7,128 bases of DNA, from NCBI GenBank assembly GCA_030151165.1, contig JASLEM010000100.1, forward strand, positions 1-7,128, in the 5' to 3' direction. Shown here piece by piece: positions 1-5,809 of the stretch. The stretch comes from Burkholderiaceae bacterium. GTDB lineage: Bacteria > Pseudomonadota > Gammaproteobacteria > Burkholderiales > Burkholderiaceae. Below the pieces are notes generated by a model. It worked only from the letters and a program-made list of their open reading frames with translations. It was not told the origin of the DNA and did not search any database. A program made the translations under genes and the position numbers. The first letter of the stretch is position 1. Each line of letters starts with the position of its first letter.

Positions 1-519
1 CTCGTCTATACCCTCGGCATCAACGCGTTCTACGAGTACGAGCCGCTGTGGATGCTGCAGAACGCCGGCCTCGGCAGCCGCGGCATCGCGCTCGTGGTGG
101 CGGGGCAGTCGGCCATGATGACGCTCGCGAGCCTGCTGGCCGGCCGCGTCGGCACCGGCGCGGCGCATCCGCTGCGGCGCGCCTCGCTGATCGCGCTCGG
201 CGCGGCGATCGGTCTCACGCTGCTCGCGCTGCTGCCCGGCGCCGCCGGTCTCGCGACCATCGTCGCCCTTGGCGTGCCCACCGCGCTCTACAACGCCGTG
301 CTGCCGGCGTGGATGTCCGAGCGCTTCGCCGCGCACGGGCAGGGCCGCGTGATGGGGTTGCTGTCGACGATCTTCTGCGTCTCCAACGTCGTCGTCGCGA
401 TCGCCGGCGGCTGGATCGCGCTGCTGTCGACGCGCTGGATCATGGGGGTGGGCGGCGTCGCGGGCGTCGTCGCGGCGCTGCTGATGCTGCGCATGGCGCG
501 GCTCGAGGCGGCGGCATGA
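1..519 (+). CDS. MFS transporter, C-terminal part (5' end outside window)
   Basis: This is the last 172 codons of a major facilitator superfamily permease; the frame is open from base 1 and ends at TGA 517-519. About five hydrophobic spans are visible, at fragment residues ~28-48, 61-80, 81-105, 115-142 and 145-165. They are joined by short basic loops, including one at ~107-119 with the Arg/Gly-rich pattern ERFAAHGQGRVMG that is usual before a late MFS helix. The fragment would be the second half of a 12-helix transporter of ~400 residues in the inner membrane. The substrate cannot be read from this part; drug or metabolite efflux is only a guess. Its stop codon overlaps the start of the downstream regulator gene (ATGA at 516-519), so the two are probably co-transcribed and translationally coupled, which suggests the regulator controls this transporter. 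Confidence 0.85.
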   Translation, partial: LVYTLGINAFYEYEPLWMLQNAGLGSRGIALVVAGQSAMMTLASLLAGRVGTGAAHPLRRASLIALGAAIGLTLLALLPGAAGLATIVALGVPTALYNAVLPAWMSERFAAHGQGRVMGLLSTIFCVSNVVVAIAGGWIALLSTRWIMGVGGVAGVVAALLMLRMARLEAAA

Positions 520-1139
520 CGCGCACGCCCGACCAGCTGCTGTACCAGCTCAAGAGCCGCGGCCCGCAGGCGGCGGCCACGCTGGCGCAGGCGTGCGGCG
601 TCACGCCGATGGGCGCGCACAAGCAGCTGCAGGCGCTGCAGGCGCAGGGGCTGGTCGACGCGCACGACGAGGTCGACGGCCCCGGCCGCCCCAAGCGCAT
701 GTGGACGCTCACGCCCGCCGGCCACGCGCGCTTCCCCGACCGCCACGCCGACGTCGCCGTGCAGCTGATCCGCCATGCCGGCGCGGTGCTCGGCCCCGGC
801 GCCGTCGACAAGCTGATCGCCGAACGCGAGCGCGAGATGCGCGCGCAGTACGACGCCGCGCTGGCCGGCCTCGCGACGACGGCCGCGCGCGTGAAGCGCC
901 TCGCCGAGCTGCGCGCCGCCGAGGGCTACATGGCGCGCGCCGAGAAGCACGGCCGCGACTGGCTGCTGGTGGAAGACCACTGCCCGATCTGCGCCGCGGC
1001 CGCCACCTGCCAGGGCTTCTGCCGATCGGAGCTCGCGCTGTTCCAGCACTGCCTGGGGCCGGGCGTGCGCGTCGAACGGGTGGAACACCTGCTGGCCGGC
1101 GCGCGGCGTTGCGCGTACCGTGTGAGCGCCTCGGCCTGA
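516..1139 (+). CDS. HTH transcriptional regulator with Cys-rich C-terminal domain (COG2345/SufR-like)
   Basis: The 207-residue protein begins with a winged helix-turn-helix at residues ~5-70. A recognition-helix region lies around GVTPMGAHKQLQALQAQGLV (28-47), followed by a wing with GPGRPKRMWTLTPAGH (55-70). A helical linker (~95-145) leads to a C-terminal domain with C156, C159, C165, C169, C179 and C199, and the closing pattern GVRVERVEHLLAGARRCAYRV. This layout matches predicted regulators of COG2345, which include the iron-sulfur-sensing repressor SufR. The SufR spacing C-x12-C is kept by C156/C169, but the third SufR cysteine is displaced (C179 instead of ~183), so cluster binding is possible but unproven. 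The start at 516 is fixed by the ATGA overlap with the transporter stop. Upstream reading in the same frame is only a shadow. Its likely job is to sense a metal, redox state or small ligand and to regulate its own transporter operon. Confidence 0.82.
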   Translation: MTRTPDQLLYQLKSRGPQAAATLAQACGVTPMGAHKQLQALQAQGLVDAHDEVDGPGRPKRMWTLTPAGHARFPDRHADVAVQLIRHAGAVLGPGAVDKLIAEREREMRAQYDAALAGLATTAARVKRLAELRAAEGYMARAEKHGRDWLLVEDHCPICAAAATCQGFCRSELALFQHCLGPGVRVERVEHLLAGARRCAYRVSASA

Positions 1140-1165
1140 TTCTTGCCGGGCAGGGCGGGCGCCGG

Positions 1166-1194
1166 TGAATCCGGATGCGGCTCCCGTGCGTATC
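1166..1194 (+). promoter_or_regulatory. candidate ECF-sigma-type promoter of the methyltransferase operon
   Basis: In the 117-base gap before the methyltransferase, TGAATCC (1166-1172) is followed after 16 bases by CGTATC (1189-1194). This has the general architecture of ECF sigma-factor promoters: an AAC/TCC-like -35, a spacer of 16-17, and a CGT-type -10. It also resembles the TGATCC-type -35 known for the RpoE/ChrR group, whose regulons include cyclopropane-synthase-like genes. No convincing sigma-70 promoter is seen in the gap. The -35 overlaps an 8-base palindrome ATCCGGAT (1169-1176). A start site near 1200 would leave a leader of ~55 bases. The assignment rests on a single site read by eye. 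Confidence 0.4.
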
Positions 1195-1243
1195 GATGAA
1201 GAGGCGACGGCAGCGGCCGTCCCCGAACCGCCGCCCCGCCGCC

Positions 1244-1248
1244 AGGAG
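1244..1248 (+). promoter_or_regulatory. ribosome binding site of the methyltransferase gene
   Basis: AGGAG lies 8 bases before ATG 1257 and is the clearest Shine-Dalgarno sequence in this part of the window. It fixes the start and supports independent translation initiation at the head of the four-gene operon. Confidence 0.8.
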
Positions 1249-1256
1249 AAGCTTCC

Positions 1257-2303
1257 ATGCCGAACACCACCGCCCGCGCCGTCAACTGGGTCGAGCAAGG
1301 CCTCGTGCCGGACCGCGTCGTCCGCCTGGGCATCCGCCGCCTGTTGAAGGAACGGATCGCCGAGATGCGCGACACCGACGCCGAGGCCGTGGCCGACATC
1401 GCCGCCGCCTTCATCGAGGAGATGCGCCGCGCGCCGATCGCGCTGGTGCCCGAGAAGGCGAACGAGCAGCACTACGAGGTGCCCGCGGCTTTCTTCGCCG
1501 AGGTGCTGGGCGAGCATCGCAAGTACAGCAGCTGCTATTGGGCCGACGGCGTGCGCGATCTCGCGCAGGCCGAGGCCGCGGCGCTCGCGGCCACGTGCGA
1601 GCGGGCCGGCCTGGCGGACGGCCAGGACGTGCTCGAGCTCGGCTGCGGCTGGGGCTCGCTGAGCCTGTGGATGGCGCAGCACTACCCGCACAGCCGCATC
1701 ACCGCGCTGTCGAACTCGCGCTCGCAGCGCGAGTACATCGAGGCCCAGGCGGTCGCGCGCGGGCTCGTGAACCTGCGCGTGGTCACGTGCGACATCAACG
1801 CGTTCGAGACCGGCGCCGCCAGCGTCGACCGCGTCGTCTCCGTCGAGATGTTCGAGCACCTGCGCAACTGGCCGCACATCTTCTCGCGCGTCGCCGGCTG
1901 GCTGCGCTTCGACGGCCAGTTCTTCATGCACGTGTTCGCGCACAAGGGCGCGCCGTACGCCTTCGTCGAGCGCGACGAGAGCGACTGGATGAGCCGCCAC
2001 TTCTTCTCCGGCGGCATGATGCCCAGCGACGACCTCGCGCTGAACTTCCAGGACGACCTGCGGCTGCAGCGCCGCTGGCGCTGGGACGGCACGCACTACC
2101 AGAAGACATCGGAAGCCTGGCTGCGCAACATGGACGCCGCGCGCGAGACGCTGCAGCCGCTGATGCTGCAGACCTATGGCAGCGACGCGGACATCTGGTG
2201 GCAGCGCTGGCGCCTGTTCTTCATGTCGGTGGCCGAGCTGTTCGGCCACGAGGGCGGCCAGCAGTGGTGGGTCAGCCACTACCTGTTCTCGAAGCGCGCG
2301 TGA
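1257..2303 (+). CDS. SAM-dependent methyltransferase, CFA-synthase superfamily, coclaurine N-methyltransferase-like
   Basis: This 348-residue class I methyltransferase belongs to the cyclopropane-fatty-acyl-phospholipid synthase superfamily. The features seen are NEQHYEVPAAFF (69-80) at the N-terminal helical cap, YSSCYW (90-95), the SAM-binding motif VLELGCGWGS (125-134), VEMFEH (196-201), HVFAHK (225-230), and HYQKTSEAWL (280-289). C93, E200, H225 and Y281 match, by position in the family, the bicarbonate-site residues of E. coli Cfa. However, the SGGMMPSDDL segment (251-260) and the AELFG...W..SHYLF end (~326-344) look much more like plant coclaurine N-methyltransferases and their bacterial relatives than like Cfa. 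In that family E197, E200 and H201 would correspond to the catalytic Glu/Glu/His set. A lipid or amine acceptor is possible and the substrate is not known. It starts the operon after an AGGAG site and a candidate ECF promoter; its stop overlaps the next start (TGATG). Confidence 0.88.
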   Translation: MPNTTARAVNWVEQGLVPDRVVRLGIRRLLKERIAEMRDTDAEAVADIAAAFIEEMRRAPIALVPEKANEQHYEVPAAFFAEVLGEHRKYSSCYWADGVRDLAQAEAAALAATCERAGLADGQDVLELGCGWGSLSLWMAQHYPHSRITALSNSRSQREYIEAQAVARGLVNLRVVTCDINAFETGAASVDRVVSVEMFEHLRNWPHIFSRVAGWLRFDGQFFMHVFAHKGAPYAFVERDESDWMSRHFFSGGMMPSDDLALNFQDDLRLQRRWRWDGTHYQKTSEAWLRNMDAARETLQPLMLQTYGSDADIWWQRWRLFFMSVAELFGHEGGQQWWVSHYLFSKRA

Positions 2304-2908
2304 TGCTCGCGCGCGCGCTCCCGCACGCGGCCGCCCCGGCGGGCGTGCCCGGGCGCGCGCGGCAGCTCGTGAACTTCGTGGTCTTCCAGGGCGCGTGGTT
2401 CGCAGCGGTGCTCGGCGCGGCGCACGGCCATCCGCTGTGGGGCACCGCGGCGGTCGCGGCGGCGATGGCGTGGCACGTGGCGGTCTCGGCGCGGCCGATG
2501 GCCGAGGCGAAGCTGCTCGCGGCCGTGTGCGCGATCGGCTTCGTCGTCGAGTCGTTCGTCGCGCTCCAGGGGCACATCGCCTACCCGTCCGGCCAGCCGG
2601 TGGCCTACCTCGCACCGTATTGGATGGTGGCGCTGTGGGGCCTGCTGGGCATCGCGCTGAACGTGACGGTGCGTTGGCTCAAGCACCGACCCGTGCTCGC
2701 CGCGGTGCTGGGCGCGGTCGCGGGGCCGCTGTCGTTCGTCTCCGGCGTGCGGCTGGGCGGTGCGCAATTCATCGACCGCACGCCCGCGCTCGTGACGATG
2801 GCCTGCACCTGGGCCGTGCTGATGCCGGTGCTGATGGCGCTGTCGAACCGTTTCGACGGCGTCGCCACGGCCCCCACCGCGGCCTCCGACAAGGAAACGC
2901 ATGCCTGA
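2303..2908 (+). CDS. DUF2878 family membrane protein
   Basis: The 201-residue polytopic inner-membrane protein starts at ATG 2303, sharing its A with the TGA of the methyltransferase (translational coupling). After a short basic lead (residues 1-20) it has the DUF2878-like opening QLVNFVVFQGAWFAAVLGAA (21-40). Hydrophobic spans follow at ~46-62, 70-90, 101-124 (APYWMVALWGLLGIALNVTV), 130-147 and 161-181. The N..FQ.AWF and APYWM..LW pattern is what links it to DUF2878, a family with no assigned biochemical role. Members are commonly found next to CFA-synthase-like methyltransferases and DUF1295 proteins, which suggests a partner or chaperone role in the same membrane-lipid pathway; this is inferred from context only. 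The last 20 residues are hydrophilic. The next gene begins inside its final codons, with AAGGAA just upstream of that start serving as ribosome binding site. Confidence 0.8.
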   Translation: MLARALPHAAAPAGVPGRARQLVNFVVFQGAWFAAVLGAAHGHPLWGTAAVAAAMAWHVAVSARPMAEAKLLAAVCAIGFVVESFVALQGHIAYPSGQPVAYLAPYWMVALWGLLGIALNVTVRWLKHRPVLAAVLGAVAGPLSFVSGVRLGGAQFIDRTPALVTMACTWAVLMPVLMALSNRFDGVATAPTAASDKETHA

Positions 2909-3710
2909 TCTCTCGACCTGGTTCCCCTTCGCGCTCGGCGGCCTCGCGCTGATCGCGGCGTTCGCCGTCGCGACCTGGATCGCGAGCCTCGTGCGGCACG
3001 ACGTCAGCCTCGTCGACCGCATGTGGTCGCTGATGATCGCGGGCCCTGCCGTCGTCTATGCCTGCGAGGCGGGCGCGAGCGGCCCGCGCACGACGTGGCT
3101 GCTGGTGATCGTGCTCGCGTGGGGCGTGCGGCTCGCAGCCTACATCACGTGGCGCAACTGGGGCCATGGCGAGGACCGCCGCTACCAGGAGATCCGCGCG
3201 CGCAACCAGCCGAACTTCGCGCTGAAGAGCCTCGTCTACGTCTTCGCGCTGCAGGCGGCGCTCGCGTGGATCGTCTCGGCGCCGACGCTGGCCGCCGTCG
3301 TCGGCACGCGCGAGTTCGGCCCGCTCGACATCGCCGGCATCGCCATCGCGATCGTGGGCTTCGCGTTCGAGGCGATCGGCGACACGCAGATGGCGCGCTT
3401 CAAGGCCGACCCGGCGAACCAGGGGCAGGTGATGGATCGCGGGCTCTGGCGCTACACGCGCCATCCGAACTACTTCGGCGAGGCCGCGCTGTGGTGGGGC
3501 GTCTGGCTGCTCGCGCTCGGCGCCGCCGGCGTGGGCGGGCTGTGGACGATCGTCTCGCCGCTGCTGATGACGACGCTGCTGCTGAAGGTCTCGGGCGTCG
3601 CGCTGCTGGAGAAGGACATCGGCGAGCGCCGGCCCGCCTACCGCGACTACATCGCGCGCACCAACGCGTTCATCCCCGGGCCGCCGCGCGCGAAAGGGGC
3701 CGCCGAATGA
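2901..3710 (+). CDS. DUF1295 family membrane protein (steroid 5-alpha-reductase/ICMT-like)
   Basis: The 269-residue integral membrane protein has about six spans. Conserved signatures of DUF1295, which belongs to the steroid 5-alpha-reductase / isoprenylcysteine methyltransferase superfamily, are present. They are SLVDRMWS (36-43), WGVRLAAYITWRNWGHGEDRRY (74-95, read as two adjoining blocks), E..GDTQMARFK (157-168), GLWRYTRHPNYFGE (181-194) and the C-terminal LLEKDIGERRPAYRDYI (235-251). The RHPNYFGE block is the cofactor-binding signature of the superfamily (NADPH in reductases, SAM in ICMT). The specific reaction of DUF1295 proteins is not established; reduction of a lipid double bond is a reasonable inference given the methyltransferase partner. 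The start at 2901 overlaps the upstream gene by 8 bases with AAGGAA at 2891-2896. The end overlaps the next start (ATGA). Confidence 0.87.
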   Translation: MPDLSTWFPFALGGLALIAAFAVATWIASLVRHDVSLVDRMWSLMIAGPAVVYACEAGASGPRTTWLLVIVLAWGVRLAAYITWRNWGHGEDRRYQEIRARNQPNFALKSLVYVFALQAALAWIVSAPTLAAVVGTREFGPLDIAGIAIAIVGFAFEAIGDTQMARFKADPANQGQVMDRGLWRYTRHPNYFGEAALWWGVWLLALGAAGVGGLWTIVSPLLMTTLLLKVSGVALLEKDIGERRPAYRDYIARTNAFIPGPPRAKGAAE

Positions 3711-4363
3711 AGCGTCTTGCCATCACGACCGCCGCGCTGGCCGGACTGCTGGCCTGCGGCGCCGCGCCCGCGGCCGACGATGCGCCCGCCGTGCGGTCCC
3801 ACGTCTACGCCTTCCACGCGTTGCTGGACGACAAGCCGATCGGCGAGCACACGTTCACCGTCGTCGTCGACGGCGCGACGAGGAAGGTCACGAGCGAGGC
3901 CAGCTTCGACGTCAAGTTCCTCGGCATGGGCCTGTACCACTACCGGCACCACGCGGACGAGCAGTGGAAGGGCGACTGCCTCGAGACGCTGTCGTCGACC
4001 ACCGACGACGACGGCAAGCCCGCGAGCGTCCACCTTGAGCGCCACGGCGACGCCAACCAGGTGAAGACGAACGCCGGCACGACGACCGTGCCCGGCTGCC
4101 TGATGAGCTACGCGTACTGGAACCCGGCGATGCGCGAGCAGGCGCGGCTGCTCGATCCGCAGACCGGCAAGGTCGACGCGGTGCGCGTGTCGCGCGCGGG
4201 CACCGGCACGATCCCGGTCGACGGCAAGCCGGTCGCGGCGACGCGGTGGCGCATCGACGCGCCCGAGGCGCCGATCGACATCTGGGTGTCGGAGCAGGGC
4301 GAGTGGATCGGGCTCGACTCGATGGTCGCCAAGGGCAAGCACAAGCTGAGCTATCGGCTCTAG
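3707..4363 (+). CDS. exported DUF6134/DUF3108-like protein
   Basis: The 218-residue protein has an N-terminal export signal: MKR, a hydrophobic core at residues 4-16, then ACGAAPAAD. Cleavage could be by signal peptidase I after A22/A23. Alternatively C17 in LLAC could be lipidated, although Leu at -2 makes a weak lipobox. The mature part looks mostly beta-stranded. It contains YAFHALLDDKPIGEHTF (34-50), which matches the 'V.LD...IG.H.F.V' opening of DUF6134 proteins, then FLGMGLYHYRHHADEQWKGD (71-90), SYAYWNP (134-140) and the closing IWVSEQGEWIGLDS (192-205). C91 and C131 are the only cysteines of the mature part if cleaved by SPI and could form a disulfide. Function is unknown; a periplasmic or outer-membrane lipid-binding role for the operon product is a guess. 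The start is set by the ATGA overlap with the DUF1295 gene; it is the last gene of the operon. Confidence 0.8.
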   Translation: MKRLAITTAALAGLLACGAAPAADDAPAVRSHVYAFHALLDDKPIGEHTFTVVVDGATRKVTSEASFDVKFLGMGLYHYRHHADEQWKGDCLETLSSTTDDDGKPASVHLERHGDANQVKTNAGTTTVPGCLMSYAYWNPAMREQARLLDPQTGKVDAVRVSRAGTGTIPVDGKPVAATRWRIDAPEAPIDIWVSEQGEWIGLDSMVAKGKHKLSYRL

Positions 4364-4380
4364 CCGAGGTCGCGAGCCGA
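4354..4380 (+). repeat. inverted repeat at the operon end, possible weak terminator
   Basis: TCGGCTC (4354-4360) and GAGCCGA (4374-4380) can form a 7-bp stem with a 13-base loop. The first arm also pairs with AGCCGA (4362-4367), giving an alternative, tighter hairpin. The repeat spans the stop codon (TAG 4361-4363) of the last operon gene. There is no T-run afterwards, so a classical Rho-independent terminator is not supported. Confidence 0.3.
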
Positions 4381-4519
4381 GGCGGCCGCACGGTCGAGCA
4401 GCCGTGTGTCGAGATGTGGTTAGCGGCCGGCTTCGGTCGTTGTTCCGGCGATTCCGGGTGGCCCGGTTCCCGCAGACTGAGGGCTGGTCGAGGCGCTGTC
4501 CTGCCTCGGCATCGCCGTC
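4364..4519. other. 156-base intergenic region without a gene
   Basis: This separates the methyltransferase operon from the YgjV-like gene. It contains the right arm of the inverted repeat at 4354-4380 and a short perfect hairpin, CCGGG (4454-4458) / CCCGG (4462-4466), with a 3-base loop. No good -35/-10 pair, T-run or ribosome binding site was recognised by eye. Reading frames here lack start signals and show no protein-like composition. Confidence 0.5.
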
Positions 4520-5059
4520 ATGTCCAACCTCGTCCCCACTGCCGTCCTCGTCCACGCGACGGGCCTCTGCGCCCTGGCGCTCAACCTCGTCGCGCTCGTC
4601 TGCACCTGCGAGCGCTCGCTGCGCTTTCGCTCCGGCATCGCCGGCATGGTCTGGGCGTTGAACAACTTCCTGCTCGGCGCCAACGTCGCGGCCGCGCTGA
4701 GCGTGGTCAGCGCGGGGCGCACCGCGACCTCCGCCGTCACGCTGAACCGGGCGGGCGCGCAGCGGCGCCTCGCGTTCGGCGGCTTCTGCGCATTGACGGT
4801 GCTCGTCGGCGCGGCGACGTGGACGGGCTGGGGCTCGGTGCTGATGATCGTCGCGTCGCTGATCTCGACCTACGCCGTCTTCCACCTCACCGGCCGCTCG
4901 CTGCGCTGGGTGATGCTGGCCGTCTCGGCGATGTGGATGGTCAATGCGTGGAGCTACGGCTCGTGGGAGCAGATGGCCGCGAACGTGCTCAGCGCGGGCG
5001 CGTCGCTGTACGGCGCGTGCCGCGTCGCACGCATCGAGTCGCCGGCACTTGCGCGCTGA
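4520..5059 (+). CDS. YgjV-family inner-membrane protein
   Basis: The 179-residue polytopic membrane protein resembles E. coli YgjV (Imp-YgjV family). Spans lie at about residues 7-28, 38-63, 86-101, 105-121, 128-145 and 150-166. Family-like features are the W.LNNFLLGA segment (45-54, the 'WALHYFLLGA' equivalent), SAVTLNRAGAQRRL (71-84) in the cytoplasmic loop, the LISTYAVFHLTGRSLRW block (114-130), and the Trp/Gly-rich MWMVNAWSYGSW stretch (138-149). The family has no firmly known function. The start at ATG 4520 has no strong Shine-Dalgarno sequence; an in-frame TGA at 4478 limits any upstream extension, and no ATG/GTG lies between. It appears to be a single-gene unit, with 156 and 138 bases separating it from its neighbours. 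It is probably unrelated to the lipid operon and to the nuclease cassette. Confidence 0.8.
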   Translation: MSNLVPTAVLVHATGLCALALNLVALVCTCERSLRFRSGIAGMVWALNNFLLGANVAAALSVVSAGRTATSAVTLNRAGAQRRLAFGGFCALTVLVGAATWTGWGSVLMIVASLISTYAVFHLTGRSLRWVMLAVSAMWMVNAWSYGSWEQMAANVLSAGASLYGACRVARIESPALAR

Positions 5060-5081
5060 CGCGCCGCGCGCGCGTCGCGGG

Positions 5082-5109
5082 TTCCCGGCGGCGACGCTCG
5101 TGACATACT
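5082..5109 (+). promoter_or_regulatory. weak sigma-70-like promoter candidate for the nuclease/immunity pair
   Basis: TTCCCG (5082-5087) and CATACT (5104-5109) are separated by 16 bases. The -10 matches 4 of 6 consensus positions and the -35 only 3 of 6. The segment TGACATACTTT is the only A/T-richer patch in this gap, which makes a promoter plausible. A start site would fall at about 5116, directly at the hairpin described next. Confidence 0.3.
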
Positions 5110-5115
5110 TTCCCC

Positions 5116-5140
5116 CGGATCGCGCGCCCGCGCGCATCCG
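5116..5140 (+). repeat. strong GC inverted repeat in the leader of the nuclease gene
   Basis: The arms CGGAT-C-GCGCGC (5116-5127) and GCGCGC-ATCCG (5130-5140) pair over 11 bp with one bulged C (5121) and a CC turn. It lies 57 bases before the nuclease start and would sit at the very 5' end of a transcript from the candidate promoter. It could be an operator, a leader RNA hairpin, or a T-less terminator for the YgjV-like gene; the sequence does not decide. Confidence 0.5.
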
Positions 5141-5197
5141 AGCGCACGCCGCCGCGCGCCTTCGGGCCTGCGGGCCGACGCCATCAGGGAGAGTTGC

Positions 5198-5809
5198 ATG
5201 GCAAGAGAGAAGACCCCGTCCGGCGGGCAGGATCCGCTGAAGAGCCCCGTCGACGACGTCCTGGACCTGACCATCGCGGCCAACGAGATCGCGGCGCCCG
5301 GCACCAATGCGTACGAGATGCGCAACGACCTGATCCTGCAGCAGAAGAAGGACGAGCTCTGCTATGCGAAGGGCCGCACCGTCTCCGGCTCCGCGAAGGT
5401 GCTGCTGGCCGATGCGCGGCGCAAGCGCGCCGGCCACAGCGCGGTGCTGGCCGCCAACATCGTCGCGGCGACGGGCAAGGCGCGGCCCGACGAGGTCGCG
5501 GCGCACCACATCGTCGCGAGCGGCGACCGCCGCGCCTTCCGCTCGCAGACGCGCCTGTTCGGCTGGGGCATCGCCATCAACGACGCCGACAACGGCGTCT
5601 TCCTGCCGCGCAACCGCAAGTCCGTCGTGCCCAGCCTGCCGGACGCGACAGCCCACTCCGTGCTGCACACCGACCGCTACTATCTCGAGGTCTACGGGCG
5701 CCTGCGTGTGGTCGACGTCGAGGATCGCCGCGCCGGCCGGCTGGAGCTGCGCAGCATCAAGCGCGAGCTGGTCTCCGGCGAATTCCCGTTCCGACGGAAG
5801 GACATGTGA
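5198..5809 (+). CDS. AHH-family nuclease (HNH/Endonuclease VII fold), toxin of a toxin-immunity pair
   Basis: The 203-residue protein has a C-terminal AHH nuclease domain at ~95-170. It shows AHHI (102-105), LFGWGIAINDADNGVFLP (120-137) and the H-x3-H-x3-YY pattern from H153 through H157 to Y161-Y162, ending in EVYGRL (164-169). These are the core motifs of the AHH group in the HNH/Endo VII (treble-clef, His-metal) superfamily. H103/H104 are the expected catalytic and metal residues. Such domains usually end long polymorphic toxins (RHS, PAAR or contact-dependent systems) and cleave nucleic acids. Here only ~95 mostly charged or helical residues precede the domain, with no signal peptide, PAAR, RHS or transmembrane segment. 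A free-standing secretion cargo, a cassette orphan, or an intracellular toxin are all possible. The start at 5198 follows AGGGAGAG (5186-5193). The stop overlaps the immunity gene start (TGATG). No active-site residue is visibly lost. Confidence 0.85.
   Translation: MAREKTPSGGQDPLKSPVDDVLDLTIAANEIAAPGTNAYEMRNDLILQQKKDELCYAKGRTVSGSAKVLLADARRKRAGHSAVLAANIVAATGKARPDEVAAHHIVASGDRRAFRSQTRLFGWGIAINDADNGVFLPRNRKSVVPSLPDATAHSVLHTDRYYLEVYGRLRVVDVEDRRAGRLELRSIKRELVSGEFPFRRKDM
5796..5802 (+). promoter_or_regulatory. ribosome binding site of the immunity gene, inside the nuclease gene
   Basis: GGAAGGA lies 6 bases before ATG 5809, within the last codons of the nuclease. A strong site here, added to the stop/start overlap, would ensure that the immunity protein is made at least as well as the nuclease. 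It supports 5809 as the start. Confidence 0.7.

Noticed and set aside
48..515. N-terminal extension of the regulator frame upstream of 516
   Set aside because: The segment overlaps the whole MFS fragment and reads as Arg/Ala-rich shadow sequence. The ATGA overlap and the HTH starting directly after 516 support the short form.
1165..1347. 60-codon open frame in the gap before the methyltransferase
   Set aside because: It runs into the methyltransferase gene in another frame, is Pro/Ala-rich and lacks a ribosome binding site.
288..2615. 775-codon open frame on the minus strand
   Set aside because: It lies antisense to the regulator, methyltransferase and DUF2878 genes. Its translation is a low-complexity Arg/Ala/Gly/His/Val mix with no domain. 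It is a by-product of very high GC at third codon positions.
4454..4466. Short hairpin CCGGG-TGG-CCCGG as a terminator
   Set aside because: The stem is only 5 bp with no T-run, and such repeats are expected by chance at this GC content.
5164..5176. Repeat GGGCC-TGC-GGGCC in the nuclease leader
   Set aside because: Short GC-only repeat, expected by chance in this composition; no link to a known element.
3647..5668. 673-codon open frame on the minus strand
   Set aside because: It is antisense to the DUF6134, YgjV-like and AHH genes, with biased, domain-less composition; same GC artefact.
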